From: CAZTQN01 sp964615765
GTDB taxonomy: Bacteria > Planctomycetota > Phycisphaerae > Phycisphaerales > UBA1924
Length of the DNA stretch: 64,000 nt
Direction of reading: 5' to 3'
Assembly (NCBI GenBank): GCA_964615765.1
Contig: CAZTQN010000002.1
Span: forward strand, 178,323 to 242,322
Numbering within the stretch: position 1 is the stretch's first letter; each line of letters begins with the position of its first letter. Below are positions 24,664-33,799 of this stretch, piece by piece. The position numbers and the translations under genes are program-made. Below the pieces are notes generated by a model that was given only the letters and a program-made list of their open reading frames with translations, did no database searches and was not told the DNA's origin.

Positions 24664-26958
24664 TTACTCCGCCCGCCCGAGGAGGCGGAGGCGGAGATAT
24701 CGGGCCATGGGCGTCGGGCCGGGCGGCGGGGTGAGCGTGCCGGGCGTTGGGGAGCGCGGCGGGGGCGCGAGCAGGCCGTCGACCACGCCGCGAGCGGTGG
24801 ACCACAGGCGTGCGGGGCTGAGCCCGGCGGCGCGGAGGGCCCACGCCGCACCGAGCGCGGCGCCGACAACGCCTGCGGCGCCTTGACCGTGCCGGCGCGA
24901 CATCCACAGCCAGTTGCGTGTCGCCAGGCGGTGCCAGCGGGTGGACTTGCGCACGCCGGGCCCGCTGGCGGTGTCGTGCCAGACGGTGAGAGCAGGGTCG
25001 AAGTGCACGAGCCGATTCGCGGCGAGCAGACGCATCGCGAGGTCGGCGTCGTTGCGGTAGAGGAAGAACGCGGCGTCGTACCCGCCGAGCGCGAGCCAGT
25101 CGGCCCGGCGGACGAGGTTGGCGCAGCCCATGACGGGCCAGCGGTCGCAGGGCGCGCCCGCCGCGGCCCGGGCGAAGGGCCACTCGCTTTTGCCAGAACC
25201 GGGGTGCAGTGGGTGGAGCGTGACGGCGGCGCGGCGGGGATCTTCGACGAGGCGACGCAGCGCGATCGTCAGCGCGCCCGGCGCGGGCAGCGCGTCGTCG
25301 TCGAGGATCAGCACCGCGCCCGCCGACGAGCCGTGCACCGCCCGGTTGAACGCCTCGACGCCCAGGTTGCTGGCGAGCCCGATGAAGCGGACATCCGGGA
25401 ACTCGGCGGCGAGGCGTTCCGGCGTGCCGTCGGTCGAGGCGTTGTCGATGACGGTGATGCGTGCGAGCGCGTCGGGCCGCCCGGCGACGACCAGCGGATC
25501 GGCGAGCAGACCTTTGAGCGTTGCGCTCAGCGCGGGCCAGCGGTTGTAACTGAGGACGATGATCTCCAGCGAGAGTGTTCGCAAGAGCGCGAGCGGCGGA
25601 ACAAGCCCGGCGGCGTGCCCGAGGTTCAGCGGCGACGGCGTGTCACGCGGGCCGCGGAGCGTGCGGGCGGCTAGGAACACGCCGCGGGCGAGCACGCCGG
25701 CGGCGGCGAGGTTCTGGCGGACCGGGCGGCCTTCGACGAGCGTGCAGCGTCCGTCGGCGACCTGCGCGTGCAGCCCGCGTCGGAGCCACGCCGCCGGTCG
25801 CCCGCGGGCCGCGACCTGCGCGATCGGCGGCGTCGGCGAGCCGGGCGGCAGGCGCAGGTGCTCGCGGACCGCGGCGTCGAGTTCGCTCAGCGGGCGCGAG
25901 GGGCGAACGTTCAGCGTGCCCGCCGGCGCGGGGCCGAGGGTGCGTCCGCCCGCCGCGTCGGAGAGGCCGCGCATGTGCAAGGCGGCGAGATCGTCGCGCC
26001 CGATCATCGACTGCTGCACCGCCCGGGCGACCTCGCGGAGCGTGCGCAGGGCGCGGGCGGAGCGGGGCAGGCCCAGCGCGTCGACGGGCCCGAGCGCGTT
26101 GCGAGCGGCGTAGTAGCGCGTCCAGGTTGGGAAGCGGTCGAAGCGCGGGTGGAACGCGAGCGATCCCGGCACCGCCGCGATGACGCCGCCGGTGATCTGA
26201 CGCAGGCGGATGAACCACTCGACGTCGTCGGCGTTGAGGAAACGATCGGGCCACAGCCCGGCGGCGCGGGCGGCGTCGGTCTTGACCAGCGCGCAGCACG
26301 CGGCGAGGTAGTCGCAGGCGATGGGTCGATCGGCGTCGAGCCCGACGCGCCCGCCGACGGCCGGCTCGAAACGCCCGTGCCGCCGATGCACAACCCCGCC
26401 GACTTCGAAGACCTGCCCCGTGCTCGGGTCCGCGATCGCGGGCCCGGCGGCGACGATCGCGGGGTCGGTACGCATCGCCGCCAGCAGCGGCGGCAGCGTG
26501 GATGGGAGCACGCGGGCGTCGGAATCGATGAGCCAGATGAACCCGGGGTCGAACGCCGCCCAGCGGGCCGCGTGCTCGTCCTGGTCCAGCCCGAGCACGC
26601 GGGCCAGCCCGGCGTTGTACCCGCCCGAGCCGCCCGTGTTGGTGGGCAGCCGGACGTGCTCGAGATCGACCCCGTCGGGGGTCGTCAATGTCGAGAGCGG
26701 GACGCGTGAGGCGTTGTCGACCAGCACGACGCGGAGCCGGACATCGGGCGTGCTCGCGACGACCGCCGCCAGGTCGTGGAGGAGGGCCCGGGCGTCGTCC
26801 GGGCGGTCGAAGCAGGGGACGACGACGCCGATGCGTGCGGGCGCGGCGACCGGCGGCGGCTCGGCGGCGAGGGCGCGGGCCGGGTCGTGGGTCGTGGCTG
26901 CTGTCGCGGGTGCCGGCGCGCCCATCATCGGGGCAGGGTACCCGCCGCGGTGGTTCAT
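24664..26958 (-). CDS. Two-domain glycosyltransferase (GT2-GT2 fusion)
   Basis: Predicted bifunctional glycosyltransferase of 764 residues from the ATG at 26958 (MNHRGGYPAP); another Met lies ten codons in. The N-terminal half has GlfT2/rhamnosyltransferase-like features: IGVVVPCFDRPDDARALL, LVDNAS, NTGGSGGYNAGL, a metal-binding WLIDSDARV and FLNADDVEWFIRLR. The second unit starts near residue 463: LEIIVLSYNRWP, VIDNASTDGTPERLA, SNLGVEAFNRAV, LILDDDALPAPG and FFLYRNDADLAMRL. Each half therefore has its own nucleotide-sugar site with a DxD-like motif. It probably adds successive sugars to an extracellular polysaccharide or lipid carrier. The frame runs upstream to 27225 over a Pro/Arg-rich stretch that overlaps the promoter region, so that start is rejected. 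It diverges from the cyclophilin gene. Confidence 0.85.
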   Translation of the reverse strand: MNHRGGYPAPMMGAPAPATAATTHDPARALAAEPPPVAAPARIGVVVPCFDRPDDARALLHDLAAVVASTPDVRLRVVLVDNASRVPLSTLTTPDGVDLEHVRLPTNTGGSGGYNAGLARVLGLDQDEHAARWAAFDPGFIWLIDSDARVLPSTLPPLLAAMRTDPAIVAAGPAIADPSTGQVFEVGGVVHRRHGRFEPAVGGRVGLDADRPIACDYLAACCALVKTDAARAAGLWPDRFLNADDVEWFIRLRQITGGVIAAVPGSLAFHPRFDRFPTWTRYYAARNALGPVDALGLPRSARALRTLREVARAVQQSMIGRDDLAALHMRGLSDAAGGRTLGPAPAGTLNVRPSRPLSELDAAVREHLRLPPGSPTPPIAQVAARGRPAAWLRRGLHAQVADGRCTLVEGRPVRQNLAAAGVLARGVFLAARTLRGPRDTPSPLNLGHAAGLVPPLALLRTLSLEIIVLSYNRWPALSATLKGLLADPLVVAGRPDALARITVIDNASTDGTPERLAAEFPDVRFIGLASNLGVEAFNRAVHGSSAGAVLILDDDALPAPGALTIALRRLVEDPRRAAVTLHPLHPGSGKSEWPFARAAAGAPCDRWPVMGCANLVRRADWLALGGYDAAFFLYRNDADLAMRLLAANRLVHFDPALTVWHDTASGPGVRKSTRWHRLATRNWLWMSRRHGQGAAGVVGAALGAAWALRAAGLSPARLWSTARGVVDGLLAPPPRSPTPGTLTPPPGPTPMARYLRLRLLGRAE

Positions 26959-27257
26959 GCCCGGACCCATAGGCCCGGACCATGACGCCCGGACCCGGCC
27001 ACCCCGGCCCGGCCACTCAACCCAGCGCCCGCAACCCGGCGGCGATGGGTCTCGTACACTTCGGGCCCGCCGGGGACGCCAGCGGGCCCCGGGCGGGGGG
27101 TCGGGCGGGGGTTCCGGCTGAGCCAAGGGCCACGGAAGGGCCCACGCCGGATCCAGGACGGGCACCCGGCGCGCGCGGGGCCCACCCGGGACGTGAGCGG
27201 CGGCACGCCGCGAGCGGTCATCCACTGAGTTTGCCAGCGATTGTCGAGGAGTCGGTG

Positions 27258-29462
27258 ATGGGTCAACGCGAACGTCGGATGGGCGATCACACCGGGCACG
27301 GACCGCTGATGGACGGGCTCGAGGCTCGGACGCTGATGGCCAGCGCCCCCTTGCCCGACATCGGCAGCCTGCAGAACGTGAACAACACCGTTGTCCGCCT
27401 GCAGATGAACTTCGGCACCGTGCGCGACGACATCGACATCGAGCTCTTCGATTCCCAGGCCCCGATCACGGTCGCCAACTTCCTCGATTACGTCCGCGAC
27501 GGGGACTTTGACAAGACGTTCTTCCACCGCTCGGCCCGCAACAACGACGGGACGCCGTTCGTCATCCAGGGCGGGCTGGCCCGCCTGGAAGCGCCGACGA
27601 CCACGGGCGTGTTCGGCGAGAACATCGAGACCGTCCCGACCGACCCGGCCATCACCAACGAGTTCGCGTCCAACCGCTCGAACGTGCAGCGCACCGTCGC
27701 CATGGCCCGCGTGGGCGGGCAGGTCAACAGCGCCACCAGCCAGTTCTTCGTGAACCTGGCCAACAACACGTTCCTCGACACCGTCGACGAGGGCTTCACC
27801 GTCTTCGGGCGCATCCTGGACGACCGCTCGTGGGCCGTCGTGCAGCAGATCGCGGCCCTTGACCGGCGCCAGCTCGCGGCCCCGTACGGCGAGTTGCCCG
27901 TCGCCGCCGGCTTCACCGGGACCAACGTCACCGAGTCGCAGCTGGTCACCATCGTCGACGCCGAGGTCATCAAGCCCGCCAACGTCGCGGAGTTCTACCG
28001 CTTCCGCTACTACTACCCCGAGGGCTTCGCCGGCGGGACGATCACCGAGTTCCTGCCCATCGGCAACCCGGGCGACGTCAACCTGAGCTATCAGGTCATC
28101 GCCCGCGTTGAGACGCGCGAGGCCCGCCCGACGGGCAACACCGACTTCTGGTACCGCGACAAGGTCATCGACACCGGCTCCGTCGACGCCCGCACCCGGG
28201 CCGGTTTCCGCGTGTCGTCCTTCGGCGACCCGGCCACCAACCGCGTGCCGTCGCAGGGCAAGCCGTACGCCTTCGAGGTGTGGTCGACGCACCCCGTCGC
28301 CGCGACCGTCAGCCGGTACGACTTCGGCTTCTCGACCATCGAGGCGATGGTCGGCGGGCGCCGGAGCACGACGGGCCTTGCCGGCGATCGCAGCGACACC
28401 ACGTGGGCCGTCGCCGACATCCGCCGGGGCGGCACCAACCGCGACTTCCTCGTCTGGCAGACCACCACCGACCAGCCGACCACGGTCACCGTCCGCTTCA
28501 TCCTGGGCAACGGGTCGTCGGACATCACGCGCACGTACCCGACCGAGGCCCTCCGCCGCGGCGGGCTGGCGATCAACGACGTCCCCGGCCTGCCCGAAGG
28601 AAACATCTCCGCTGTCATCACCAGCGACCGCCCCATCATCGTCGCCCACTCGCACTTCAAGACCTCCGGCGCCGACCGCGGCGGGACCACGCAGATCGGC
28701 CTCGCCGGCGAAGGCTCCCGCTCGGGCGTGCTCCCGCTCATCAACCTCAACGCGCTCGGCACGATCACCGACCAGGTCTCGATCGTCAACCCCTCGAGCG
28801 CCGGCGCGATCGTCACGCTCATCGCCCAGTTCGACGACGGCACGCCCGACCTCACCATCTCCCCGGGCCAGACGATCATCGGCGGGGGCAGCCGCGTGAC
28901 GTTCAACCTCAACACCGTGCCCTCGCTGCTGGGCAAGCGGTTCAGCCTGCGGTACTCGGCGGGGATCACGCCGGTGTACGCGTCGGTGCTGCACGTCGAG
29001 AACAACGACATCGCCGCCGCCCCGATGGCGACCACCGCCGCCCCCATCCACGACTTCGGCGAGGGCTTCATCAACCGCGACCGCACCGACGTGCTGGAAC
29101 AGCTCGCGTTCTACAACCCCAACGACACCTCGCTGCGCGGTCGCAACATCGACGCCAACCTCACCATCCGCTTCGGGTACACCGACGGCACGGTGATCAC
29201 GCGCTCCGTCCGCGTCAACGCCGGGCGTCGGCTCGAACTTATCCTCGACCAGGACGCCGAGTTGCGCCAGCAGAACGCCGCCGGGCGTTTCTTCTTCTCG
29301 ATCAACGTCACGTCGGACGTCCCGATCGTCGCCGCGATGCGCCACTACGACCTGTCGCTGGGCACCAACCAGGCGGCGGGCGGCGGCATGACCATCGGCA
29401 CGCAGCGGGCCACCAACCTCCTCCCCGTCATCCGGATCGATCAGCTCTCCAGCCTGGGTTGA
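27258..29462 (+). CDS. Exported cyclophilin-type peptidyl-prolyl isomerase with large C-terminal extension
   Basis: Peptidyl-prolyl cis-trans isomerase (cyclophilin fold) in a 734-residue exported protein. The ATG at 27258 follows GAGGAG at six bases. The N-terminus DGLEARTLMAS is a variant of the LEPR tag. Residues about 45-235 are the cyclophilin domain: IDIELFDSQAPITVANFLDY, FFHRS, FVIQGG, NEFASNRSNVQRTVAMAR, ATSQFFVNLANNTFLD and FTVFGRI, which cover the usual active-site Arg, Phe and Gln positions. The remaining 500 residues are beta-rich, with repeated strands such as PIIVAHSHFKTSGADRG and VSIVNPSSAGAIVTLIAQF, and are not recognised. Likely folds or holds surface proteins outside the cytoplasm. 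Its end overlaps the end of the opposing glycosyltransferase gene by 22 bases. Confidence 0.88.
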   Translation: MGQRERRMGDHTGHGPLMDGLEARTLMASAPLPDIGSLQNVNNTVVRLQMNFGTVRDDIDIELFDSQAPITVANFLDYVRDGDFDKTFFHRSARNNDGTPFVIQGGLARLEAPTTTGVFGENIETVPTDPAITNEFASNRSNVQRTVAMARVGGQVNSATSQFFVNLANNTFLDTVDEGFTVFGRILDDRSWAVVQQIAALDRRQLAAPYGELPVAAGFTGTNVTESQLVTIVDAEVIKPANVAEFYRFRYYYPEGFAGGTITEFLPIGNPGDVNLSYQVIARVETREARPTGNTDFWYRDKVIDTGSVDARTRAGFRVSSFGDPATNRVPSQGKPYAFEVWSTHPVAATVSRYDFGFSTIEAMVGGRRSTTGLAGDRSDTTWAVADIRRGGTNRDFLVWQTTTDQPTTVTVRFILGNGSSDITRTYPTEALRRGGLAINDVPGLPEGNISAVITSDRPIIVAHSHFKTSGADRGGTTQIGLAGEGSRSGVLPLINLNALGTITDQVSIVNPSSAGAIVTLIAQFDDGTPDLTISPGQTIIGGGSRVTFNLNTVPSLLGKRFSLRYSAGITPVYASVLHVENNDIAAAPMATTAAPIHDFGEGFINRDRTDVLEQLAFYNPNDTSLRGRNIDANLTIRFGYTDGTVITRSVRVNAGRRLELILDQDAELRQQNAAGRFFFSINVTSDVPIVAAMRHYDLSLGTNQAAGGGMTIGTQRATNLLPVIRIDQLSSLG

Positions 29463-30655
29463 CCAGCACCCGGAGATGACCGCGATCCCCCGTCCGGGCC
29501 CGGAACTTCCGGGCCCGTTTCTTTTCCGGCCTTGTTGCGCTGGGCCATCTTCGCCAGCCAGCGCACCGGCTGCGTGATCGGCGCGGGGATGCTGTCGAGC
29601 ACGCCGAAGGCCCAGCGGCTGAAGCGGATGGAGGGCTTGGCCTCGTACTGATCGGTGACGCGCTGGGCGGCCTCGGCCGCCATGACCGGTCCCGCGGCGC
29701 GGGCCTCGTCGCGCTCACGCAGGAACCGCAGCATCTTTTCGTGCGTGCCGCGAACGATGATCGCGTCGAGCTGGTCGTCGACCCAGTGGGCCTCGGCCCG
29801 CTTCATGATCCGGTTGGCCGTGCGGATGATCTCCAGCGCGTGCCGCTGGTACATCGCCGCATGCCGCTGGGTCAGCAGCGTGTACAGCTCGTCATGTCGG
29901 CGGGCGTGCTCGAGGACCAGCGTGCTGGGGCTGTGGCGTCGCCAGACAAACAGCGGTTCCTGCACGCGCACGCCGCGGTAGCCGGCGCTCGCGACGCGCA
30001 GCCACAGGTCCCAATCCTCATACCCGACGGACATCGCCGGATCGAACCCGCCGACGACTTCGAAGGCGCTCCGCCGGATGAGCGTGGTGATCGGGTGCAG
30101 GTTGGTCACCATCAGCAGCACCGGGTCCCACGCGGGGACGCGCCAGATGCCCTCTTCAAGTTCGACTAGGCGTTCTTGGCAATACGCGTGCGACACGGGC
30201 TGGGCCGCGGCGCCGGTCGCGGCGTCCGCGCTGAGGATCGCCGCGTGCAAGGTCGCAACGAACTCCGGCTCCAGCCAGTCGTCGGCGTCGAGGAACACGA
30301 GGTACTCGGCCCAGGCTTCCTCGCGGGCGATCGCCGCGCCGGCGTTGCGGGCGGCCGGGGCGCCGGCGTTGGCCTGGTGCACGAGCCGGACGCGGGGCGA
30401 GAGCGCGGCGCACGCGGCGCACGCGGCGGGTGAGACGCCGTCGGTCGAGCCGTCGTCGACGATGATCACGCGGACGTCCGCGCCGCGCTGGCCGAGGGCC
30501 GACTGGACCGCCTGACGCACGAACTTGCCGTAGTTGAAGCACGGCACGATCACGCACACCCGCGGGCCCGAGCCCTCGCGATCGGGCGACCCGGCGGACC
30601 GGGAGGGCCCGGGGGATGAGGGAGAGGGGGGGGCGGTGGGGTCGCCGGGGCTCAC
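29441..30655 (-). CDS. Glycosyltransferase family 2 protein
   Basis: Inverting glycosyltransferase of the GT-A fold, about 404 residues. Motifs seen are VCVIVPCFNYGKFVRQAV, VIIVDDGSTDG, NAGAPAARNAG, LVFLDADDWLEPEF (metal-binding DADD) and the acceptor-site GYEDWDLWLRVA. No ATG lies close to the conserved start. The GTG at 30655 (VSPGDPTAPP) is the best in-frame start, with a weak CCGGA before it; the frame runs much further back but through the divergent ABC transporter gene. The C-terminal 150 residues are helical with a Gly/Pro-rich tail. Its start lies 70 bases from the ABC exporter start, so a shared divergent promoter region is likely, which fits joint work on an exported polysaccharide or lipid. 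Confidence 0.82.
   Translation of the reverse strand: MSPGDPTAPPSPSSPGPSRSAGSPDREGSGPRVCVIVPCFNYGKFVRQAVQSALGQRGADVRVIIVDDGSTDGVSPAACAACAALSPRVRLVHQANAGAPAARNAGAAIAREEAWAEYLVFLDADDWLEPEFVATLHAAILSADAATGAAAQPVSHAYCQERLVELEEGIWRVPAWDPVLLMVTNLHPITTLIRRSAFEVVGGFDPAMSVGYEDWDLWLRVASAGYRGVRVQEPLFVWRRHSPSTLVLEHARRHDELYTLLTQRHAAMYQRHALEIIRTANRIMKRAEAHWVDDQLDAIIVRGTHEKMLRFLRERDEARAAGPVMAAEAAQRVTDQYEAKPSIRFSRWAFGVLDSIPAPITQPVRWLAKMAQRNKAGKETGPEVPGPDGGSRSSPGAGQPRLES
29495..29526 (+). terminator. Rho-independent terminator inside the opposing gene
   Basis: A perfect nine-base-pair stem, CGGGCCCGG and CCGGGCCCG with an AACTT loop, is followed by TTTCTTTT. It lies 32 bases after the cyclophilin stop codon but within the last codons of the minus-strand glycosyltransferase gene, where it codes part of the Gly/Pro-rich tail. 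Confidence 0.8.
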
Positions 30656-30725
30656 TCCGGGAGTATTGCCCGTCCGGGCGGCGGCCGCTTCCCTCGCCCC
30701 GGCGGGCGGCGCATAATGGCCCCGG

Positions 30726-32633
30726 ATGAGCTCCAGCCATTTCTGGCCCTTCGCACGCCGTCTGCTCAAGCACCCCTGGTTGGTGGGGCCGGCGCTGGTG
30801 TTCGCGGTGCTGTCCGCTGGCGGGCTGGGGGCCGGGCTGTTGGGCATCGGGCCCGTGCTCGACGCCGTGCTGAAAGAAAACCCGGCCGGACTGCCGGAAC
30901 TGACGCGCGACCTCAACACGCGCCTGGCCCCGTGGGGCGTCGCGATCCCCGAGTCGATCATCGCCGGGCTCCCGCCGGGCCCGTTTGATGCGGTGCTGTG
31001 GATCATCGTCGGCCTGGGGGCGCTCACGCTCATCGGGGCGACGTGCAACTTCATGCACGCGTATCTGGCGCTGACGGCGATCTCGCGCACCATCGCCAAC
31101 ATCCGCACCGAGTGCTTCCGCCAGGTGGTGCATCTGCCGCTGCGCAGCGTCATCGCCGCCGGCCCGAGCGACCTGGTCAGCCGCATCGTGTACGACACGC
31201 AGACGCTCGCGTCCGGCTTCAACGCGCTGCTGTCGCGGGCCGTGGCCCAGGCGACCAAGGGGCTGGTCGCGGTGCTGGTCGCCGTCGCGTACGACTGGCG
31301 CCTGGCGGCCGCCGCGATCGCCGTCGCGCCCGTCCTCGGCATCATCATCCGCAAACTCGGCAAGCGCATCCGCCGGGCCAGCAAGCGGGCCCTGGAGTCG
31401 CAATCGGCGCTGTACCTGATCGCGGGCGAAGTGCTCGGCGGGCTGCGGGTCGTCAAGGTGCACACCAGCGAGCGCCAGGAGATGGCCCGCTTCAACGCCA
31501 TGAACGCCGAGGTCGTTCGCCAGGAACTCCGCGTGCGCACGGCTCGGGCCCTGGCCGGCCCGCTGGTGGAGACCATCGCCATCGTCGTCCTGGGCGGGCT
31601 GTTCCTGATCGCCGTCAAGGCCATCATCGACGGGCACCTGGACAAGACGCGCTCGCTGCTGGTGCTCGGCTCGCTCGGGATGGCCGCGGCTCAGCTCAAG
31701 CCGCTGACGGCGCTGATGACCGACATGCAGCAGTCGTCCGCGGCGGCCGCCCGCCTGGGCAACCTGCTGGGCCTGAGCTTCGAACCCGGTCACGACGACG
31801 CGCTGCCCGCGCTCCCGCGCCACCGCGACAGCATCGAGTTCGACAACGTCACCTTCGCCTACGCCGGGGCGTCGACGCCCTCGGTCCGCGCGCTGAGCCT
31901 GAAGATCCGGCACGGGCAGACGGTCGCGATCGTCGGGCCCAACGGCTCGGGCAAGACGACACTGCTCTCGCTGGTGCCGCGGCTGTTCGATCCGGACGAC
32001 GGGCGCGTGCTCATCGACGGGGCCGACCTGCGGACCGTGAACCTCGATTCGCTGCGGGCCCAGATCGGCGTCGTGACGCAGGAAACGGTGCTGTTCCGCG
32101 GGACGATCCGGGACAACATCGCCTACGGCGTTCCGGGCGGGGCCGCCGCCGCCGGTGAAGCTCGCATCGCCGCCGCCGCCCGGGCCGCGCGGGCCGAGCA
32201 GTTCATCCTCGCCAAGCCGGGCGGGTACGACTTTGTCATCGGCGAGCAGGGCTCGGGGCTCAGCGGCGGGCAGCGCCAGCGCCTGGCGATCGCGCGGGCC
32301 ATCCTGCGCGACCCGGCCATCCTCATCCTCGACGAAGCCACCAGCATGATCGACGCCGAGAGCGAGGCCGCCATCGCCGAGGCGATCGCCGAGTTCCTGC
32401 GCGGCTCCGGACGCGACACCCGCCCGCGCACGTGCCTGGTCGTCGCCCACCGCCTGTCGACGGTCGTCTCGGCGGATCTCATCGTCGTCATGGACCACGG
32501 GCAGATCGTCGACATGGGCACCCACGCCGCGCTGCTCGAGCGCAGCGACCTGTACCGCACGCTGGCCCAGCACCAACTGATCGCCGCCGCCGCGTCTCCT
32601 TCTCACACAGCGCCGTCAACACCGAGCGCCTGA
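30726..32633 (+). CDS. ABC exporter, fused membrane and ATPase domains (MsbA-like)
   Basis: Half-size ABC exporter of 635 residues that should work as a homodimer in the inner membrane. About residues 1-345 are the six-helix type I exporter domain (for example WLVGPALVFAVLSAGGLGAG, VLWIIVGLGALTLIGATCNF and ETIAIVVLGGLFLIAVKA). The ATPase domain shows Walker A GPNGSGKTT at about 404, the Q-loop VVTQETVLFRGTIRDNIAYG, signature LSGGQRQR at about 512, Walker B ILILDEA with Asp at 536, and the switch His in VVAHRLSTV. Architecture matches the lipid A/lipid-exporter group (MsbA and relatives). The next gene starts six bases after its stop, so they form an operon. Substrate is inferred only as lipid or lipid-linked glycan. 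Confidence 0.9.
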   Translation: MSSSHFWPFARRLLKHPWLVGPALVFAVLSAGGLGAGLLGIGPVLDAVLKENPAGLPELTRDLNTRLAPWGVAIPESIIAGLPPGPFDAVLWIIVGLGALTLIGATCNFMHAYLALTAISRTIANIRTECFRQVVHLPLRSVIAAGPSDLVSRIVYDTQTLASGFNALLSRAVAQATKGLVAVLVAVAYDWRLAAAAIAVAPVLGIIIRKLGKRIRRASKRALESQSALYLIAGEVLGGLRVVKVHTSERQEMARFNAMNAEVVRQELRVRTARALAGPLVETIAIVVLGGLFLIAVKAIIDGHLDKTRSLLVLGSLGMAAAQLKPLTALMTDMQQSSAAAARLGNLLGLSFEPGHDDALPALPRHRDSIEFDNVTFAYAGASTPSVRALSLKIRHGQTVAIVGPNGSGKTTLLSLVPRLFDPDDGRVLIDGADLRTVNLDSLRAQIGVVTQETVLFRGTIRDNIAYGVPGGAAAAGEARIAAAARAARAEQFILAKPGGYDFVIGEQGSGLSGGQRQRLAIARAILRDPAILILDEATSMIDAESEAAIAEAIAEFLRGSGRDTRPRTCLVVAHRLSTVVSADLIVVMDHGQIVDMGTHAALLERSDLYRTLAQHQLIAAAASPSHTAPSTPSA

Positions 32634-32639
32634 ACCGTC

Positions 32640-33035
32640 ATGCACACCACCGACGCCGCCGGGCAACTCCTCCGCTCTTCCTGCGATTTCTGCGGGCGCG
32701 ACTGGCTGCCCGACGGCGACCAGATCATGATCGAAGGGCACCAGGGCAGCCTCATCTGCACCAAGTGCCTGAGCGCCGCGTACCGCGCCATCGTGCTCGA
32801 GCAGCTTGGCGCGGACCTTCGCGGCGGCAAGTGCCGCATGTGCCTCGAAAGCCGCCAGCAGCCGCTCTGGCAAAGCCCCGTCGACGCCGAGGCCCTCTGC
32901 TGCCTCCGCTGCATGAAGCAGGCCGCGACCGCGCTGGAGAAAGACCCCGAGACCGGCTGGACGCGTCCCGGCGGGACGCACGTCACGCCCCGCGACGCGG
33001 GCCCTGATCCGGACGGCGATGAAGATGACGAATGA
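32640..33035 (+). CDS. Small protein with four Cys-pair motifs, zinc-ribbon-like
   Basis: 131-residue soluble protein with CDFC at about 15-18, CTKC near 40-43, CRMC near 65-68 and CLRC near 88-91, which could form two four-Cys zinc sites. The first half (CDFCGRDW ... SLICTKCLSAAY) resembles the ClpX-type zinc-binding domain, although no ATPase part is present. The C-terminus is acidic (DPDGDEDDE). It starts six bases after the ABC exporter stop, so it is cotranscribed. Its last 53 bases overlap the end of the convergent Nudix-like gene. Function unknown; a zinc-dependent adaptor or binding protein is a guess. Confidence 0.7.
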   Translation: MHTTDAAGQLLRSSCDFCGRDWLPDGDQIMIEGHQGSLICTKCLSAAYRAIVLEQLGADLRGGKCRMCLESRQQPLWQSPVDAEALCCLRCMKQAATALEKDPETGWTRPGGTHVTPRDAGPDPDGDEDDE

Positions 33036-33777
33036 GCGCGACCGTCGGCGGGATGAACGCCGCCGGTGATTGCGCCAGCCACGCCCCGATCCGCTCCACC
33101 GGCACCCACGCGGTATCGAGATACTCCCACGATTCGGCGTCATCGAGCCGGCACGGCGTGCGGCGCGGGTCGATCACGCCCGGCACCTTTGCCCACAGCA
33201 CGATGTCCTCGCTCGCCGCCTCGTCATCGCCGATGATCGCGACCGGCGTGCACGCGGCGGCCGCGAGATCGACGCCGAGCTCCTCGCGCCCCTCGCCGAT
33301 CAGCGCCGCGCGAACATCGCCAAGGTTGAGCCGCGTCACACTCTCCGCCGGGCACGGGATCCCGCCCGAGGGGCCGAACTCCCACAGCCCGGGGTAGATG
33401 CGCGTCTCGCCGCCGCGCCGACCGAAGAGCGCGTGCTCGGCCCCGCTGGCGTCATGGCCGACGACCACGCCGGTGACGGCGAGCAGTCGCACGCCCACGC
33501 CCGCCGCGGGCCCGCCGACGAGCCGTCGGTACCGCTCCCGCCGCGTCGTAATCACGCCGCGCTCGGCGTCGACCGCGTCAACATGCAGCATGGGCCCGTC
33601 GTACAGGCGCGGGTTGTCGGCCCTGGCGCGGGCCCACGCCGCGTCGATCGCGGACTCTGTCTGCGCGTCGAGCGTTCGCGCCGGGCCGATCGCGATATCC
33701 ACCGCCGCGCTACCCAGCGGGCGGAGCGTGATCCCGGGCAGGTCGGCCCATGTCATCGTCCCGCCCGGCGTGGTCAT
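32983..33777 (-). CDS. Nudix-like hydrolase domain protein
   Basis: 264-residue protein with a probable Nudix fold in the centre: LFGRRGGETRIYPGLWEFGPSGG is followed by RAALIGEGREELGVDL, which matches the latter half of the Nudix box (RExxEExGx) apart from Gly in place of the first Arg. The distance between the Gly-Gly and the EELGV segment is longer than usual. Nudix enzymes cleave nucleoside diphosphates linked to other groups; the altered box leaves activity open. It is last in the minus-strand group dnaX, ybaB, nudix, starting 22 bases after the ybaB-type gene, in the place where recR is often found. Its stop lies inside the convergent Cys-pair gene. Confidence 0.65.
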   Translation of the reverse strand: MTTPGGTMTWADLPGITLRPLGSAAVDIAIGPARTLDAQTESAIDAAWARARADNPRLYDGPMLHVDAVDAERGVITTRRERYRRLVGGPAAGVGVRLLAVTGVVVGHDASGAEHALFGRRGGETRIYPGLWEFGPSGGIPCPAESVTRLNLGDVRAALIGEGREELGVDLAAAACTPVAIIGDDEAASEDIVLWAKVPGVIDPRRTPCRLDDAESWEYLDTAWVPVERIGAWLAQSPAAFIPPTVALIRHLHRRPDQGPRRGA

Positions 33778-33799
33778 CGCGCTCCCACCTTCTCCCGCT

